In this document: in pieces, positions 8,570-16,833 of the stretch
How the letters are laid out: each line of letters starts with the position of its first letter
How positions within the stretch are numbered: the first letter of the stretch is position 1
Source: Bacteroidia bacterium 43-41
Lineage (GTDB): Bacteria > Bacteroidota > Bacteroidia > Bacteroidales > Dysgonomonadaceae
Direction of reading: 5' to 3'
Assembly (NCBI GenBank): GCA_001898165.1
Contig: MKTD01000037.1
Coordinates: forward strand, 1-61,574
Length of the DNA: 61,574 nt
The notes under the pieces: generated by a model
What the model was told of the DNA's origin: nothing
What the model saw: the letters and a program-made list of their open reading frames with translations, nothing else
Database searches by the model: none
Translations under genes and position numbers: made by a program

Positions 8570-9667
8570 TTAATCTAAAAACAGGGCATTATTGGGATAT
8601 AGGCCTACACCCTTGATTTTGTATTTATATTTTCCATTTTTATCGTAACAAACGATATTTCCATAAGAGCCATCCCCAATTGCATCCATCACAAAAACAT
8701 CTTCATTAAAAGCATCAACGGCAATGGAGTAAGGCATAGCTATTTCTGTGTCATCCGAAAGCAGATTGTTGGTAACTACTTTCTCGTTCAAACAATCATA
8801 AACCGCTATAATGGTTTTTGTGTAATTGTTAACGAGAACGTAAGCTTTATCGTTCACGATGGTAAATTTGTTGGGGGAAATGGTTGCAATAGTTTCTACT
8901 TTTCCGGTGGAAACGTTTATCTTTTTAAAAGAAGCCGGAACATCTATTTTTGTCCAATCGCTGGAATTGTAGATGTCACGGGTGGAAACATATATATCCC
9001 CTTGCGAATCGGCAAAGACCTGGTACGGATTTTTGCCCACTTCAATTTTTTTCTCTTCTTTAAAAGAGTGCAAATCAATTACGGAAACTGTGTAGTCGAA
9101 ATTTCCCGTTGAATAATCCAACCCGCCGGAATTTGCCACATATATCTTGTTGTTCTTGATGCAGATACCTTCCGGATCGCGCCCCACTTGAACCGACCCG
9201 TCAATGGCGAGCGAAGTTGTGTCGATGCGTGTAACCGTGTCGTCAAACGAAGTTACATACACTTTACCGCCATAAGCTGCCGCGTTACGCGGCTGTTTTG
9301 CTTTGTTATCGGCAGTTTTCATCGGAATTTGCTTTAACGATTTTCCCGTTTTGGCATCAACAATTTCTACGGTGCTCGAAACATTCACTACCACATAAAT
9401 TTTTGATCCGTACTTAATCATATCGTTTGCCGTATCACCTAATCCGCGATTATTTGCAGTTTCAAAAAACTTGTTGTCTAACTTTTGTGCAGTGAAATCA
9501 TACATGGCCAACGACGCATTATTGTGGTTAAGCGACCCTTCCGATAAAATAATCAACCGTTTGGCTTCTTTTGCCGGAAGCTCCGTTTCATCAATAATGG
9601 TCTCAGGTCTGCAAGCCGTAAATAAAACGGCGGTGAACAGTAAAATAAGTAAAAAATTCTTTTTCAT
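8570..9667 (-). CDS. btuG: BtuG-like surface lipoprotein, YncE/NHL beta-propeller
   Basis: 365-residue lipoprotein with a signal peptide ending in the lipobox FTAC (Cys19), followed by beta-propeller blades with repeated patterns such as KIYVVVNVSSTVEIVDA, KVYVTSFDDTVTRID and KIYVANSGGLDYSTG. Bacteroides BtuG proteins are surface-exposed seven-bladed propellers of this type that bind cobalamin very tightly and hand it to BtuB. The assignment rests on the fold pattern, the lipobox and position: it follows a TonB receptor by 23 bases on a transcript headed by a cobalamin riboswitch. A role in binding another corrinoid is possible. The start at 9667 gives a clean signal peptide. Confidence 0.8.
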   Translation of the reverse strand: MKKNFLLILLFTAVLFTACRPETIIDETELPAKEAKRLIILSEGSLNHNNASLAMYDFTAQKLDNKFFETANNRGLGDTANDMIKYGSKIYVVVNVSSTVEIVDAKTGKSLKQIPMKTADNKAKQPRNAAAYGGKVYVTSFDDTVTRIDTTSLAIDGSVQVGRDPEGICIKNNKIYVANSGGLDYSTGNFDYTVSVIDLHSFKEEKKIEVGKNPYQVFADSQGDIYVSTRDIYNSSDWTKIDVPASFKKINVSTGKVETIATISPNKFTIVNDKAYVLVNNYTKTIIAVYDCLNEKVVTNNLLSDDTEIAMPYSIAVDAFNEDVFVMDAIGDGSYGNIVCYDKNGKYKYKIKGVGLYPNNALFLD

Positions 9668-9690
9668 TTGAATTGATATTTAATTGGTTA

Positions 9691-11712
9691 TTAAAAGTCT
9701 ATAGAAATTGTTCCTCTGAAAGAGCGTCCCGGCATCGGAAAATTGCGGACGATCTCGTAATTTTTATTACACAGGTTAAGCGCCTCGAACGACAGGACGA
9801 CCTTATTTTGCTTTATACAGGTGCTTTTCGATAACGAAATACTGTGATCGGCATACCCGCTTAATCGGTTGTCCGGCATATTCTGTGTAGATGTGTATCT
9901 TGTTCCCGACCACAGCAGCGAATAAGCCGCGTTTATCCAGGGTGTTTCAACGGCTGCTCTTCCCGAACCCGAAAATCGCGGTGCGTAAGGCAATTGATGT
10001 TTGTATGCCGGACTGTCGGGATTGGTCATGTTTTTCGAATCCTGAAAAGTGAATGAACTTCCTGTGAGCAGTTTCACTTTGGGTGAAAGCTCGAAAGCGC
10101 TTTCCAATGCGATATCCACACCGTTGATGTCCACTGACCCCAGGTTCATCATGCTCCACTCAAAAGTATTGCGGTTGGGGTAGGCGACGATTTTGTTTTT
10201 TATTTTGTTGTGATAGGCATCCGTGGTAATCGTCAACAGCGGAAGCCATTCGCCAATAGAAATAGAGTAGGTGAATCCGATATTGAACTGATGTGTGTCT
10301 TCGGGTTTCAAACTCCGTTTTCCTACGTGTGAATAATACAAATCGTTGAAAGTGGGCAACCGGAAAATATTTTTGTAGAATACCCTCAACCGAAAATCGA
10401 TGGTTTCGAAAGGCTGAAACGTTATGCTTGTGTAAGGCGAGACCCTGCGTTGATTATCAGCTGCAGTACCCCATTTCACCTGTTCTGATGTTTGCGTGTA
10501 AAGCAAACTGGCGGTAGCCAGAAGTTGATTGGTAACGTACTTGGCTGCAATGCTTGTGAGCAAGGTATATCGGGTGGGATAAACGAAATCGGGGAGATTT
10601 GCCGACATATTATTCACCGCAACATCGGTTGATGCCGAAAAGGAAAGATTCTCAAACGCCCTGAAAAGTACCGACCCTGATCCGTAAATTTCGTTTTGCC
10701 GGAACGTGTCTTCCAATTTCCCTTCGGCATTCAGGAAAGTAGGGTCAAGATAATGCACATAACCGTGATTGTATTTGGCATTCGCCTGAAAATTCCATCT
10801 GTCGGAAATGTCGTTGCGATAGTGTGCTTGTGCGAAAAATGTTTTGTCCCATAAGCGCTGTTTTGAAAAGTCGGAAGTGTTGTAAAAAATAGTGGCTCCG
10901 GGCAGCCCGCGCTCCGATTGATAGTAGTAAGCGCGCAGGTTTCCGCTGCTCTTATTGGAAAAATCGGCGAACAGCGCTCCCTCCAGACGAAGATTTTGGA
11001 CATCGGTATTTTCGCGTTTCTCCACCGATGAGCTGTCTTTTCCGGCTTCGCCGTAATGCAGGATGTACGGATATTTCCCGTTTGCCGAGAGCCACTCGCC
11101 ACTTAGCGATGCCGACAGCTTTTCGTTTAATTTCAGGTTAGTGAAAACCGATGGGTTGAACATCCCGAAGGAACCAACCTTAAGTGAAGCCCGTCCGTTT
11201 ATTTTTTGATCATCGTCAAATCGCGGAGCGATGGTTTGAATATTCAAAACCGATGCCGATGCAAACAGCCGTGCCGGTTGAAAGATATTATCGCTTTGTC
11301 CCGAATTGAGTGAGATTATGTCCACGTTATCCAGCGAGAATCGTCCGACGTCAATTTGTCCGGTTTGTACATCGTTTATTGTAAAACCGTTGTAATTCAC
11401 TGCCGTGTGATTGGCTCCGAGACTACGTACCGAAACGGTTTTAAGCCCGCCAATACCGCCATAATCTTTCACCGTAACACCCGAAAAGTGTTTCACCGCG
11501 TCCGAGAGTTGCAGCACGTTCAGGTTACGGATGGATTTTTGCGATAAAACCTGCATCGGTGCCGATGAACGAATTTCTCTGTCGGTGTATTTCTCAGTAA
11601 TTACCACCTCCGGTAAGTGCTGCAAGCTATCTAAATTGTTTTGTGCCAACAACGGGGTAGTTATTGCACAAGATGCAACAACAATTACTACAATTTTCTT
11701 TAAAATGTTCAT
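9691..11712 (-). CDS. btuB: TonB-dependent outer-membrane receptor, cobalamin (BtuB-like)
   Basis: 673 residues from the ATG at 11712; an upstream in-frame ATG would put 28 non-signal residues before a clear signal peptide (about residues 1-23, ending LLAQ). A TonB-box-like stretch PEVVITEKY follows, then the plug domain (about 45-160, with VSVRSLGANHTAVNYNG) and a beta-barrel of about 500 residues ending in the aromatic terminus TISIDF. Substrate assignment comes from the cobalamin riboswitch immediately upstream and the BtuG-like lipoprotein downstream. The barrel imports B12 using TonB energy. No btuCDF inner-membrane genes lie in the window. Confidence 0.88.
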   Translation of the reverse strand: MNILKKIVVIVVASCAITTPLLAQNNLDSLQHLPEVVITEKYTDREIRSSAPMQVLSQKSIRNLNVLQLSDAVKHFSGVTVKDYGGIGGLKTVSVRSLGANHTAVNYNGFTINDVQTGQIDVGRFSLDNVDIISLNSGQSDNIFQPARLFASASVLNIQTIAPRFDDDQKINGRASLKVGSFGMFNPSVFTNLKLNEKLSASLSGEWLSANGKYPYILHYGEAGKDSSSVEKRENTDVQNLRLEGALFADFSNKSSGNLRAYYYQSERGLPGATIFYNTSDFSKQRLWDKTFFAQAHYRNDISDRWNFQANAKYNHGYVHYLDPTFLNAEGKLEDTFRQNEIYGSGSVLFRAFENLSFSASTDVAVNNMSANLPDFVYPTRYTLLTSIAAKYVTNQLLATASLLYTQTSEQVKWGTAADNQRRVSPYTSITFQPFETIDFRLRVFYKNIFRLPTFNDLYYSHVGKRSLKPEDTHQFNIGFTYSISIGEWLPLLTITTDAYHNKIKNKIVAYPNRNTFEWSMMNLGSVDINGVDIALESAFELSPKVKLLTGSSFTFQDSKNMTNPDSPAYKHQLPYAPRFSGSGRAAVETPWINAAYSLLWSGTRYTSTQNMPDNRLSGYADHSISLSKSTCIKQNKVVLSFEALNLCNKNYEIVRNFPMPGRSFRGTISIDF

Positions 11713-11716
11713 CTTA

Positions 11717-11737
11717 TACCGAATTTTAATTCCGGTA
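11717..11737 (-). promoter_or_regulatory. Hairpin just upstream of the btuB start, possible riboswitch expression platform
   Basis: On the minus strand TACCGGAATT and AATTCGGTA pair with a single bulged G, separated by two bases. The stem ends four bases before the btuB ATG, so it covers the ribosome-binding region. This suggests control of translation rather than transcription. Confidence 0.45.
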
Positions 11738-11830
11738 AAGCAATCTGAAAATGAAGCGCGTAAATAATAAAGATTTTGTTCGCGAGTCGTTTTCAAGCTT
11801 TATTTCCCGAAAGCCATTAACAGTTGTGAA

Positions 11831-12046
11831 ACAGTGGCAGGTCTTCTGACTTTTCCTTCGAACCGCAAATCCTTCCCATTCCTTTCGAGGAACAGTGGCA
11901 TTGGTGATTTTTGCGGCATCCTGCTCCCCTCCTTGGGAGGGGTTGAGGGAGGCTTTACAGCAGCGGGTCTGTTCAGGATTTTCACCTGATTCCCTTTTCA
12001 TTACGCATTCCGAAGCCAAATTTGGAATACGTAACACCAACATTTC
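11831..12046 (-). ncRNA. Cobalamin (B12) riboswitch
   Basis: The minus strand carries the diagnostic B12-box strings in order: AAAGGGAATCAGGTGAAAAT, then CCTGAACAGACCCGCTGCTG and GTAAAG, a GC-rich peripheral arm (CCCCTCCC pairing with GGAGGGG), GCCACTG, and the 3' end AGTCAGAAGACCTGCC. The element spans roughly 215 bases and precedes btuB by about 120 bases. Boundaries are approximate. It should reduce btuB-btuG expression when adenosylcobalamin is plentiful. Confidence 0.93.
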
Positions 12047-12051
12047 GGCTA

Positions 12052-12059
12052 CAAAGATA
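12052..12059 (-). promoter_or_regulatory. Promoter -7 element for the riboswitch-btuB-btuG transcript
   Basis: Minus-strand TATCTTTG, a full TAnnTTTG match, only a few bases before the 5' edge of the riboswitch. The -33 region (minus-strand TATG near 12079-12082) is weak. Confidence 0.6.
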
Positions 12060-12080
12060 AGAATAAAAAATAAAAAAACA

Positions 12081-12088
12081 TATCTTTG
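12081..12088 (+). promoter_or_regulatory. Promoter -7 element for the kinase-to-exporter operon; implies a near-leaderless mRNA
   Basis: TATCTTTG matches TAnnTTTG and ends four bases before the ATG at 12093. With the usual spacing of this motif the transcript would start at or within a few bases of the start codon. It is divergent from the btuB promoter, with about 21 AT-rich bases between the two -7 boxes. No good -33 element is visible. Confidence 0.5.
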
Positions 12089-12092
12089 TGTT

Positions 12093-12965
12093 ATGAAGGA
12101 GGAAATTATATACGGTGTTGCCGATCACCTTTTCAGCATAGATACTCCCGATAGGGAAGTAACTTCTGATATCCTGTTTAATTATAAACCGTTTTTGGTT
12201 GAGAATAATTCAGACAACGATTTTTTATTCAGTTTAAAAGGCAATGGTAAAATTCGTATCCCCAATGCCCCTTCGGATGATGCACTCGAATGGAACGGTG
12301 TGGATTACAATGTTTATCACTCACCGGAAGGCATGATTATCTCCATGAGGCAAGGTGACGAAGAGCACCGGTTTTTTGCTTCACCGGATTGGAAGGAAGT
12401 GGTTTCCGACCTCACATTTACAAATGAAAGAGAAGCCGTCTTTCTCAACAGTTTTTTGAGATTGGCTTTTGGGATGGCATCCATTCTTAAATACAGAACA
12501 ATCAAGATTCATGCATCCGTAACCGAACTAAATGGCAAAGCGCTTGTTTTCTTAGGTAAAAGCGGAACAGGAAAAAGTACCCATAGCCGGCTGTGGCGCG
12601 AATTTGTCCCCGGTTGTACGCTGTTGAACGATGATGAGCCGCTGATACGTCTGTTTGAAAACGAGCCGGTGAGAGTTTACGGGGCGCCCTGGAGTGGGAG
12701 TACAACCTGCTACAGGAACGAGTCGGCCGAAGTTGCCGCTTTCGTGCATTTATATCAAAGCCCCGATAATAATTTAACTAAACTAAAAAATGTTGAAGCG
12801 CTCTCTTCACTGTACGCGTCGGCTGCTATGCTGAGGTCGGATATCGGTAATAGGAACAGGGTGCTGGATATTGTTACAGAAATATTGCAGCGTGTGCCGG
12901 TTTACCGGCTCGATTGCCGGCCGGATTATGAGGCCGTGTCATTAACCAGATCGTTATTGTCATAA
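12093..12965 (+). CDS. HprK-like serine kinase, peptide-tailoring type
   Basis: 290 residues. The N-terminal half (about 1-125) is beta-rich and unassigned. The C-terminal half has the HPr kinase/PEP-carboxykinase fold: a conserved His in KIHASV (about 139), P-loop GKSGTGKST (about 154-162), the metal-binding pair in LNDDEPLI (about 178), and GAPWSG (about 197). Free-standing kinases with this layout occur in lasso peptide clusters, where related enzymes phosphorylate the C-terminal Ser of the precursor. There is no HPr partner nearby; the neighbours are an S26 peptidase, a PqqD-like protein, a nucleotidyltransferase and an exporter, which supports a peptide-tailoring role. The ATG at 12093 is chosen because upstream in-frame codons overlap the riboswitch region and the promoter. 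Confidence 0.8.
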   Translation: MKEEIIYGVADHLFSIDTPDREVTSDILFNYKPFLVENNSDNDFLFSLKGNGKIRIPNAPSDDALEWNGVDYNVYHSPEGMIISMRQGDEEHRFFASPDWKEVVSDLTFTNEREAVFLNSFLRLAFGMASILKYRTIKIHASVTELNGKALVFLGKSGTGKSTHSRLWREFVPGCTLLNDDEPLIRLFENEPVRVYGAPWSGSTTCYRNESAEVAAFVHLYQSPDNNLTKLKNVEALSSLYASAAMLRSDIGNRNRVLDIVTEILQRVPVYRLDCRPDYEAVSLTRSLLS

Positions 12966-12966
12966 A

Positions 12967-13821
12967 ATGGTATCCTTGATCATCCCGAATGAAATTTTCT
13001 TTTTGCATATTTTAGAGGAGATAAATTCGTATAACGCCGTAAAAATCCCGGTAAAAGGTTCCAGTATGCTCCCTTTTATCCGTCCGTTGTCGGATGAAAT
13101 AGAACTGACGGGGTTAAACGAGGAGTCCATTACAAAAGGCAATATCGTATTAGCAAGGACAAGTGAGAACAAATTCATTGTTCATCGGATTGAAAAGGTA
13201 GAAAAGGACGTAATCACATTGAGGGGCGACGGTAATCTGTCTCTCCGTGAACAATGTGATAAAAAAAACATCTTTGCAGAAGTAACGGCTGTTTATAAAA
13301 AGAAGAGAACAATAAGAAAAGGAAGTTTCGAATGGAATCTGGCCAAGGAATGTTGGTTCTCCAGCCCGTTGCTGCGAAGAATTTATCTAAAAATTGACAG
13401 AAGCATGAAAAATCTATTTTATTTTCTCATTGTTGTAGCATTTCTGGCAGCCTGCTCTGGGCCAAGAGGAATGGTGAAAATTGAAATGGAGGGAAATGAG
13501 GCTGCACAGGAAGATTCCGTAGAATACGAACTGGTTGTGTTTGACACGGGATTTGAAACCTGGTATGCACTTCAGAACTCTCCGGCCAGATACCGCTCTC
13601 AGCAGTACTACGAGGGTTGGAACCAGCAATATGTATCGGAATGGAACTATCTGGCAACCCAGCCTCGGAGAAGATCGTTCTTTCAGCCCATTGTAGGATA
13701 TGAACCGGGTGTGGATTATGGCTTTGAACTGAATCATAAACTGTTCTACTATTTTCAATATGTGGAGCGTGTGCTGCGGATACCCATACTGTCCAACCAT
13801 CCTTCGGGGGTGATTTATTGA
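12967..13821 (+). CDS. S24/S26-type peptidase domain fused in frame to a DUF6146-like lipoprotein domain
   Basis: One uninterrupted 284-residue frame with two unrelated halves. Residues 1-146 are an S26-like domain: GSSMLPF holds the predicted nucleophile Ser33, and IVHRI places His73 where bacterial LepB has Lys, as in the Ser-His type; GDGN follows. It lacks the N-terminal membrane anchor of LepB. Residue 147 is Met and opens a complete lipoprotein signal peptide (MKNLFYFLIVVAFLAAC, lipobox LAAC), followed by an aromatic-rich domain of about 120 residues resembling the Bacteroidota DUF6146 family. Either this is a real fusion with an internal membrane segment, or two proteins are made by internal initiation at 13405. 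It starts one base after the kinase stop. Confidence 0.75.
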   Translation: MVSLIIPNEIFFLHILEEINSYNAVKIPVKGSSMLPFIRPLSDEIELTGLNEESITKGNIVLARTSENKFIVHRIEKVEKDVITLRGDGNLSLREQCDKKNIFAEVTAVYKKKRTIRKGSFEWNLAKECWFSSPLLRRIYLKIDRSMKNLFYFLIVVAFLAACSGPRGMVKIEMEGNEAAQEDSVEYELVVFDTGFETWYALQNSPARYRSQQYYEGWNQQYVSEWNYLATQPRRRSFFQPIVGYEPGVDYGFELNHKLFYYFQYVERVLRIPILSNHPSGVIY

Positions 13822-13837
13822 TTAAAAAAACAAGCCT

Positions 13838-14107
13838 ATGAAAATAAAAGAAAACATTAAAATTAAACAGATTGGAGAAGAATCTATCCTGGTTTGCCAC
13901 GACGGGGGAACCCTGAATTACACGCGTATAATCTCTCTCAATAAATCGGCAGAATTTCTAATATCCGAGAGCTTCGGCAGAGATTTCACTCTTCAGGATT
14001 GGGCAGAGAGGCTGACGGGAAAATACGGGATCAGTAAAGCACAGGCTATGGCGGATGCCCGGGCATTAGTGGAGAAACTTATACAAGCAGGTGTGGTTTA
14101 TGAATGA
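13838..14107 (+). CDS. PqqD-like peptide recognition protein
   Basis: 89 residues with the PqqD winged-helix pattern: three short N-terminal strands (ILVCHDGGTLNYTRIISLN) and then helices containing SAEFLISE, FTLQDWAERL, and a C-terminal helix ending LVEKLIQAGVVYE. PqqD-like (RRE) domains bind the leader of a ribosomally made precursor peptide and present it to tailoring enzymes. Here it sits between the peptidase fusion and the nucleotidyltransferase, overlapping the latter by 8 bases (ATGAATGA), so their translation is probably coupled. No short precursor gene was found beside it. Confidence 0.8.
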   Translation: MKIKENIKIKQIGEESILVCHDGGTLNYTRIISLNKSAEFLISESFGRDFTLQDWAERLTGKYGISKAQAMADARALVEKLIQAGVVYE

Positions 14108-15212
14108 CCGGGCTGTTTCTCTTTTTTTGGAACTGCTTCGTTCTGCCATTTGGAACAGGCCTGCCGACGAAAGTTTGTTTCAGTGTATCGGCCTTTCCGT
14201 TTGGGAAGATGTGATCAATTTGGCTGAATCTCAAAAGGTGAACGCCTTGTTGTACGATGGTGTTATGACCCTGCCCGGTGTCCTGCATCCGGAAAAAAAA
14301 GTGTTGTATAAGCTTTTTTTACAGGCTGGAGCTATTGAGAAATTAAACGAAAGGCTGAATGATGAATTGAGAAATCTTACGTCGGAATACGGAAAAATGA
14401 ATTGTCCTTTCATTCTATTAAAGGGACAGGCGAATGCGACCCTTTATCCTAAACCGGAGCATCGTGCTCCCGGAGATATTGATCTGTTCCTTTATCGAAA
14501 AGGAGACTACGGAAAGGCGAATGAATGGGCAAGAGAAAAAGGGTACAAGATGGATGCTGAAAATATTCATCATCAATCATTTGAGATCAACGGGACTCAT
14601 GTTGAAAATCACAAGAACATCAGTTACTTCGGGATTAAGAAATACGACAACCTGTTGGAGAGAGAAATTCAGGAGATCATCCGGAATCAACGTTTTATTG
14701 AACTGGAAATTGATGAACTGAAAGTTGAAATATTACCTGTTGAGTTTAATGCGTTCTATTTATTTTATCATCTTTTTCATCACTTTATCCACTTAGGTAT
14801 TGGCGTTCGTCAGTTTTGCGATTGGACGCTGTTTATGCATCTGCATTCGCAACAAATGGATAAAGAGGTCCTTGTGAGTTTGGCAAAGCAGTTCGATTTG
14901 TTAAACGCCATGGAGATATTTGCATCGGCAGCAGTTAAATACATGGGGGCAGAGCCGGAAATTTTCCCTTTTAACATTGACGTAGAGGGTAAATTTGTAG
15001 ATTTAGTGATGGCTGATATGTTGAGGGGTGGAAATTTTGGATTTTCTACTTTTAAAAACAAATCTTTCAGAGGAAAATGGGATGCGAAATGGCACAGGTT
15101 CAACTATTCGACAAGGAGAGCGAAAAAAATATCCGGTATTGCTCCCCATCACATAAAGTCGTTGGCGATAACTAAAATTATAACGAATCTGAAATTACTA
15201 TTCAAAAAGTAA
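14100..15212 (+). CDS. Nucleotidyltransferase family protein (NTP_transf_5)
   Basis: 370 residues from the ATG at 14100, which overlaps the end of the PqqD gene. The central motif FILLKG followed about 20 residues later by PGDIDLFL (about residues 100-135) gives the Gly and paired Asp residues of the nucleotidyltransferase fold. The C-terminal half is helical and aromatic-rich, ending in a lysine-rich tail. Members of this family occur in lasso peptide clusters beside HprK-like kinases, where one (in the pseudomycoidin system, from memory) is linked to sugar decoration of the phosphorylated peptide. The reaction here is unknown; modification of a kinase-phosphorylated peptide is a reasonable inference. 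Confidence 0.75.
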   Translation: MNDRAVSLFLELLRSAIWNRPADESLFQCIGLSVWEDVINLAESQKVNALLYDGVMTLPGVLHPEKKVLYKLFLQAGAIEKLNERLNDELRNLTSEYGKMNCPFILLKGQANATLYPKPEHRAPGDIDLFLYRKGDYGKANEWAREKGYKMDAENIHHQSFEINGTHVENHKNISYFGIKKYDNLLEREIQEIIRNQRFIELEIDELKVEILPVEFNAFYLFYHLFHHFIHLGIGVRQFCDWTLFMHLHSQQMDKEVLVSLAKQFDLLNAMEIFASAAVKYMGAEPEIFPFNIDVEGKFVDLVMADMLRGGNFGFSTFKNKSFRGKWDAKWHRFNYSTRRAKKISGIAPHHIKSLAITKIITNLKLLFKK

Positions 15213-16832
15213 ATGTTGCACTTTCTGAGGTTTCTGGCAGATATCTCCAAGGGCCATCGCAAAGCGCTCGTGATGATAACGCTGATTGGAGTATTGAGCG
15301 TGGCCGTGTCGCTGAGTTTCGTATGGGCACTGAAGATAGTTATTGATGTGGCCTCAGGAGATGCTGGGGGCTCCTTGGTCCGTTATTCACTGATTCTTGT
15401 CCTGCTCACTTTATTCAGGGTATTGCTGAATGTGGTTGATGTACGTTATACAAACATGACTGAGGTAAAGGTTGGAAATTCGATCCGTCAAGAAGTTTTT
15501 GCAAATTTGCTCTACACGAGGTGGACCGAAGCCAGCTCATTGCACAGCGGCGACGTGTTGACACGAATTATCAAGGACACGGATGATATCATAAAAACAT
15601 TGATAACTGCGCTTCCGATGCTGATAACAGCTACTCTTCAACTTGGCGGGGCATTTCTGATCTTACTTGTGATGGATCCGGTTTTAGCCCTTATCCTGGG
15701 CATTGCTATGCCGGTTTTGCTTCTTTTCAGCAAGCCTTATTATGTGAAGATGAGAAATTACAGCAGGCAGATAAAGGAGAGCGAGAGCTTCATAACTTCT
15801 ATGATGGAAGAAAATTTACTGAATCAATTGGTGGTGAGGACGTACGAAAGACAGGAGGATGAGTTGGGCAGATTGGGAAATCTTCAGCGGGAATTACAGC
15901 GAAAAGTGGAAGAGAAGACAACCGTTTCCGCCTGGGCGCGTTTTGTATCGGGATTGGCTTTTAGCGGCGGGTACATCACGGCATTTATCTGGGGCGCCTG
16001 GGGAATCGCCGCCAAAACGATTACTTTTGGTACGGTCACTGCCTACCTGCAACTGGTAAATCAAATACAACGGCCGCTGTTCGATTTAATGCGCTTGTTC
16101 CCAACACTGATATCGGCTCAGGCAGCCGGTGAACGATTATCGTTTCTAAGAAAATTGGAAAATGAGGAAATAGGGGAGAAGCAATTCCTGGAAGGCCGTG
16201 TGACGTTACATGTGGAGAATATTGCATACTCATACAACGATGACAATAAGCCGGTTATTTCCGATTTTTCGTTGGATGCCGGACCGGGCGAGATGATAGC
16301 TGTAATGGGAGAAACCGGTACGGGAAAAACAACCTTGATCAGGCTTATACTGGCCCTGATTGAGCCCCAAAAAGGGGTGATATTGATAAGAAATGAAGAA
16401 AAAACAATAAAAGTATCTCCGGATACCCGTTCCAATTTTGTGTATGTCCCTCAGGGGAACACGTTGTTTAGCGGTACAATCCGGAGTAACCTGTTGGTAG
16501 GAAACCCGGATGCCGGTGAGGACATGCTCGTGAAAGTGCTTGAAGTTGCCTCTGCAGGTTTTGTTTTAGGTCTGCCTGAAGGGCTCGATACTGTCCTGGG
16601 TGTAGGTGGTTCGGGGGTTTCTGAAGGTCAGGCACAAAGGATCGCTATCGCTCGATCGTTATTGCGCCCCGGAGGGATACTGTTGTTGGATGAAGCCACA
16701 TCGGCTTTGGATATTGAGACCGAAAAAACTTTTCTGGCCAACCTGAAAAAACATATCGGCGACCGTACGGTTTTGTTTATTACCCATCACATAGAGGTGG
16801 CCAATTATTGCGACAGAATTTATAGAATTTGA
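15213..16832 (+). CDS. ABC exporter, fused transmembrane and ATPase domains
   Basis: 539 residues. The type I exporter membrane domain (about 1-310) has six hydrophobic helices, with no N-terminal C39 peptidase domain. The ATPase domain (about 325-539) has Walker A GETGTGKTTLI, Q-loop VPQGN, signature VSEGQAQRIAIARS (the usual LSGGQ reads VSEGQ), Walker B ILLLDEATSALD and H-loop ITHH. The start codon abuts the stop of the nucleotidyltransferase. Position implies export of the product of this locus; because it lacks its own protease domain, leader removal would fall to the S26 peptidase. It ends one base before a convergent gene. Confidence 0.88.
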   Translation: MLHFLRFLADISKGHRKALVMITLIGVLSVAVSLSFVWALKIVIDVASGDAGGSLVRYSLILVLLTLFRVLLNVVDVRYTNMTEVKVGNSIRQEVFANLLYTRWTEASSLHSGDVLTRIIKDTDDIIKTLITALPMLITATLQLGGAFLILLVMDPVLALILGIAMPVLLLFSKPYYVKMRNYSRQIKESESFITSMMEENLLNQLVVRTYERQEDELGRLGNLQRELQRKVEEKTTVSAWARFVSGLAFSGGYITAFIWGAWGIAAKTITFGTVTAYLQLVNQIQRPLFDLMRLFPTLISAQAAGERLSFLRKLENEEIGEKQFLEGRVTLHVENIAYSYNDDNKPVISDFSLDAGPGEMIAVMGETGTGKTTLIRLILALIEPQKGVILIRNEEKTIKVSPDTRSNFVYVPQGNTLFSGTIRSNLLVGNPDAGEDMLVKVLEVASAGFVLGLPEGLDTVLGVGGSGVSEGQAQRIAIARSLLRPGGILLLDEATSALDIETEKTFLANLKKHIGDRTVLFITHHIEVANYCDRIYRI

Positions 16833-16833
16833 C

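Noticed and set aside
11895-12092. Extended N-terminus or a precursor peptide upstream of the HprK-like kinase
   Set aside because: The frame runs antisense through the B12 riboswitch and its promoter; its composition reflects the riboswitch and has no leader-like features.
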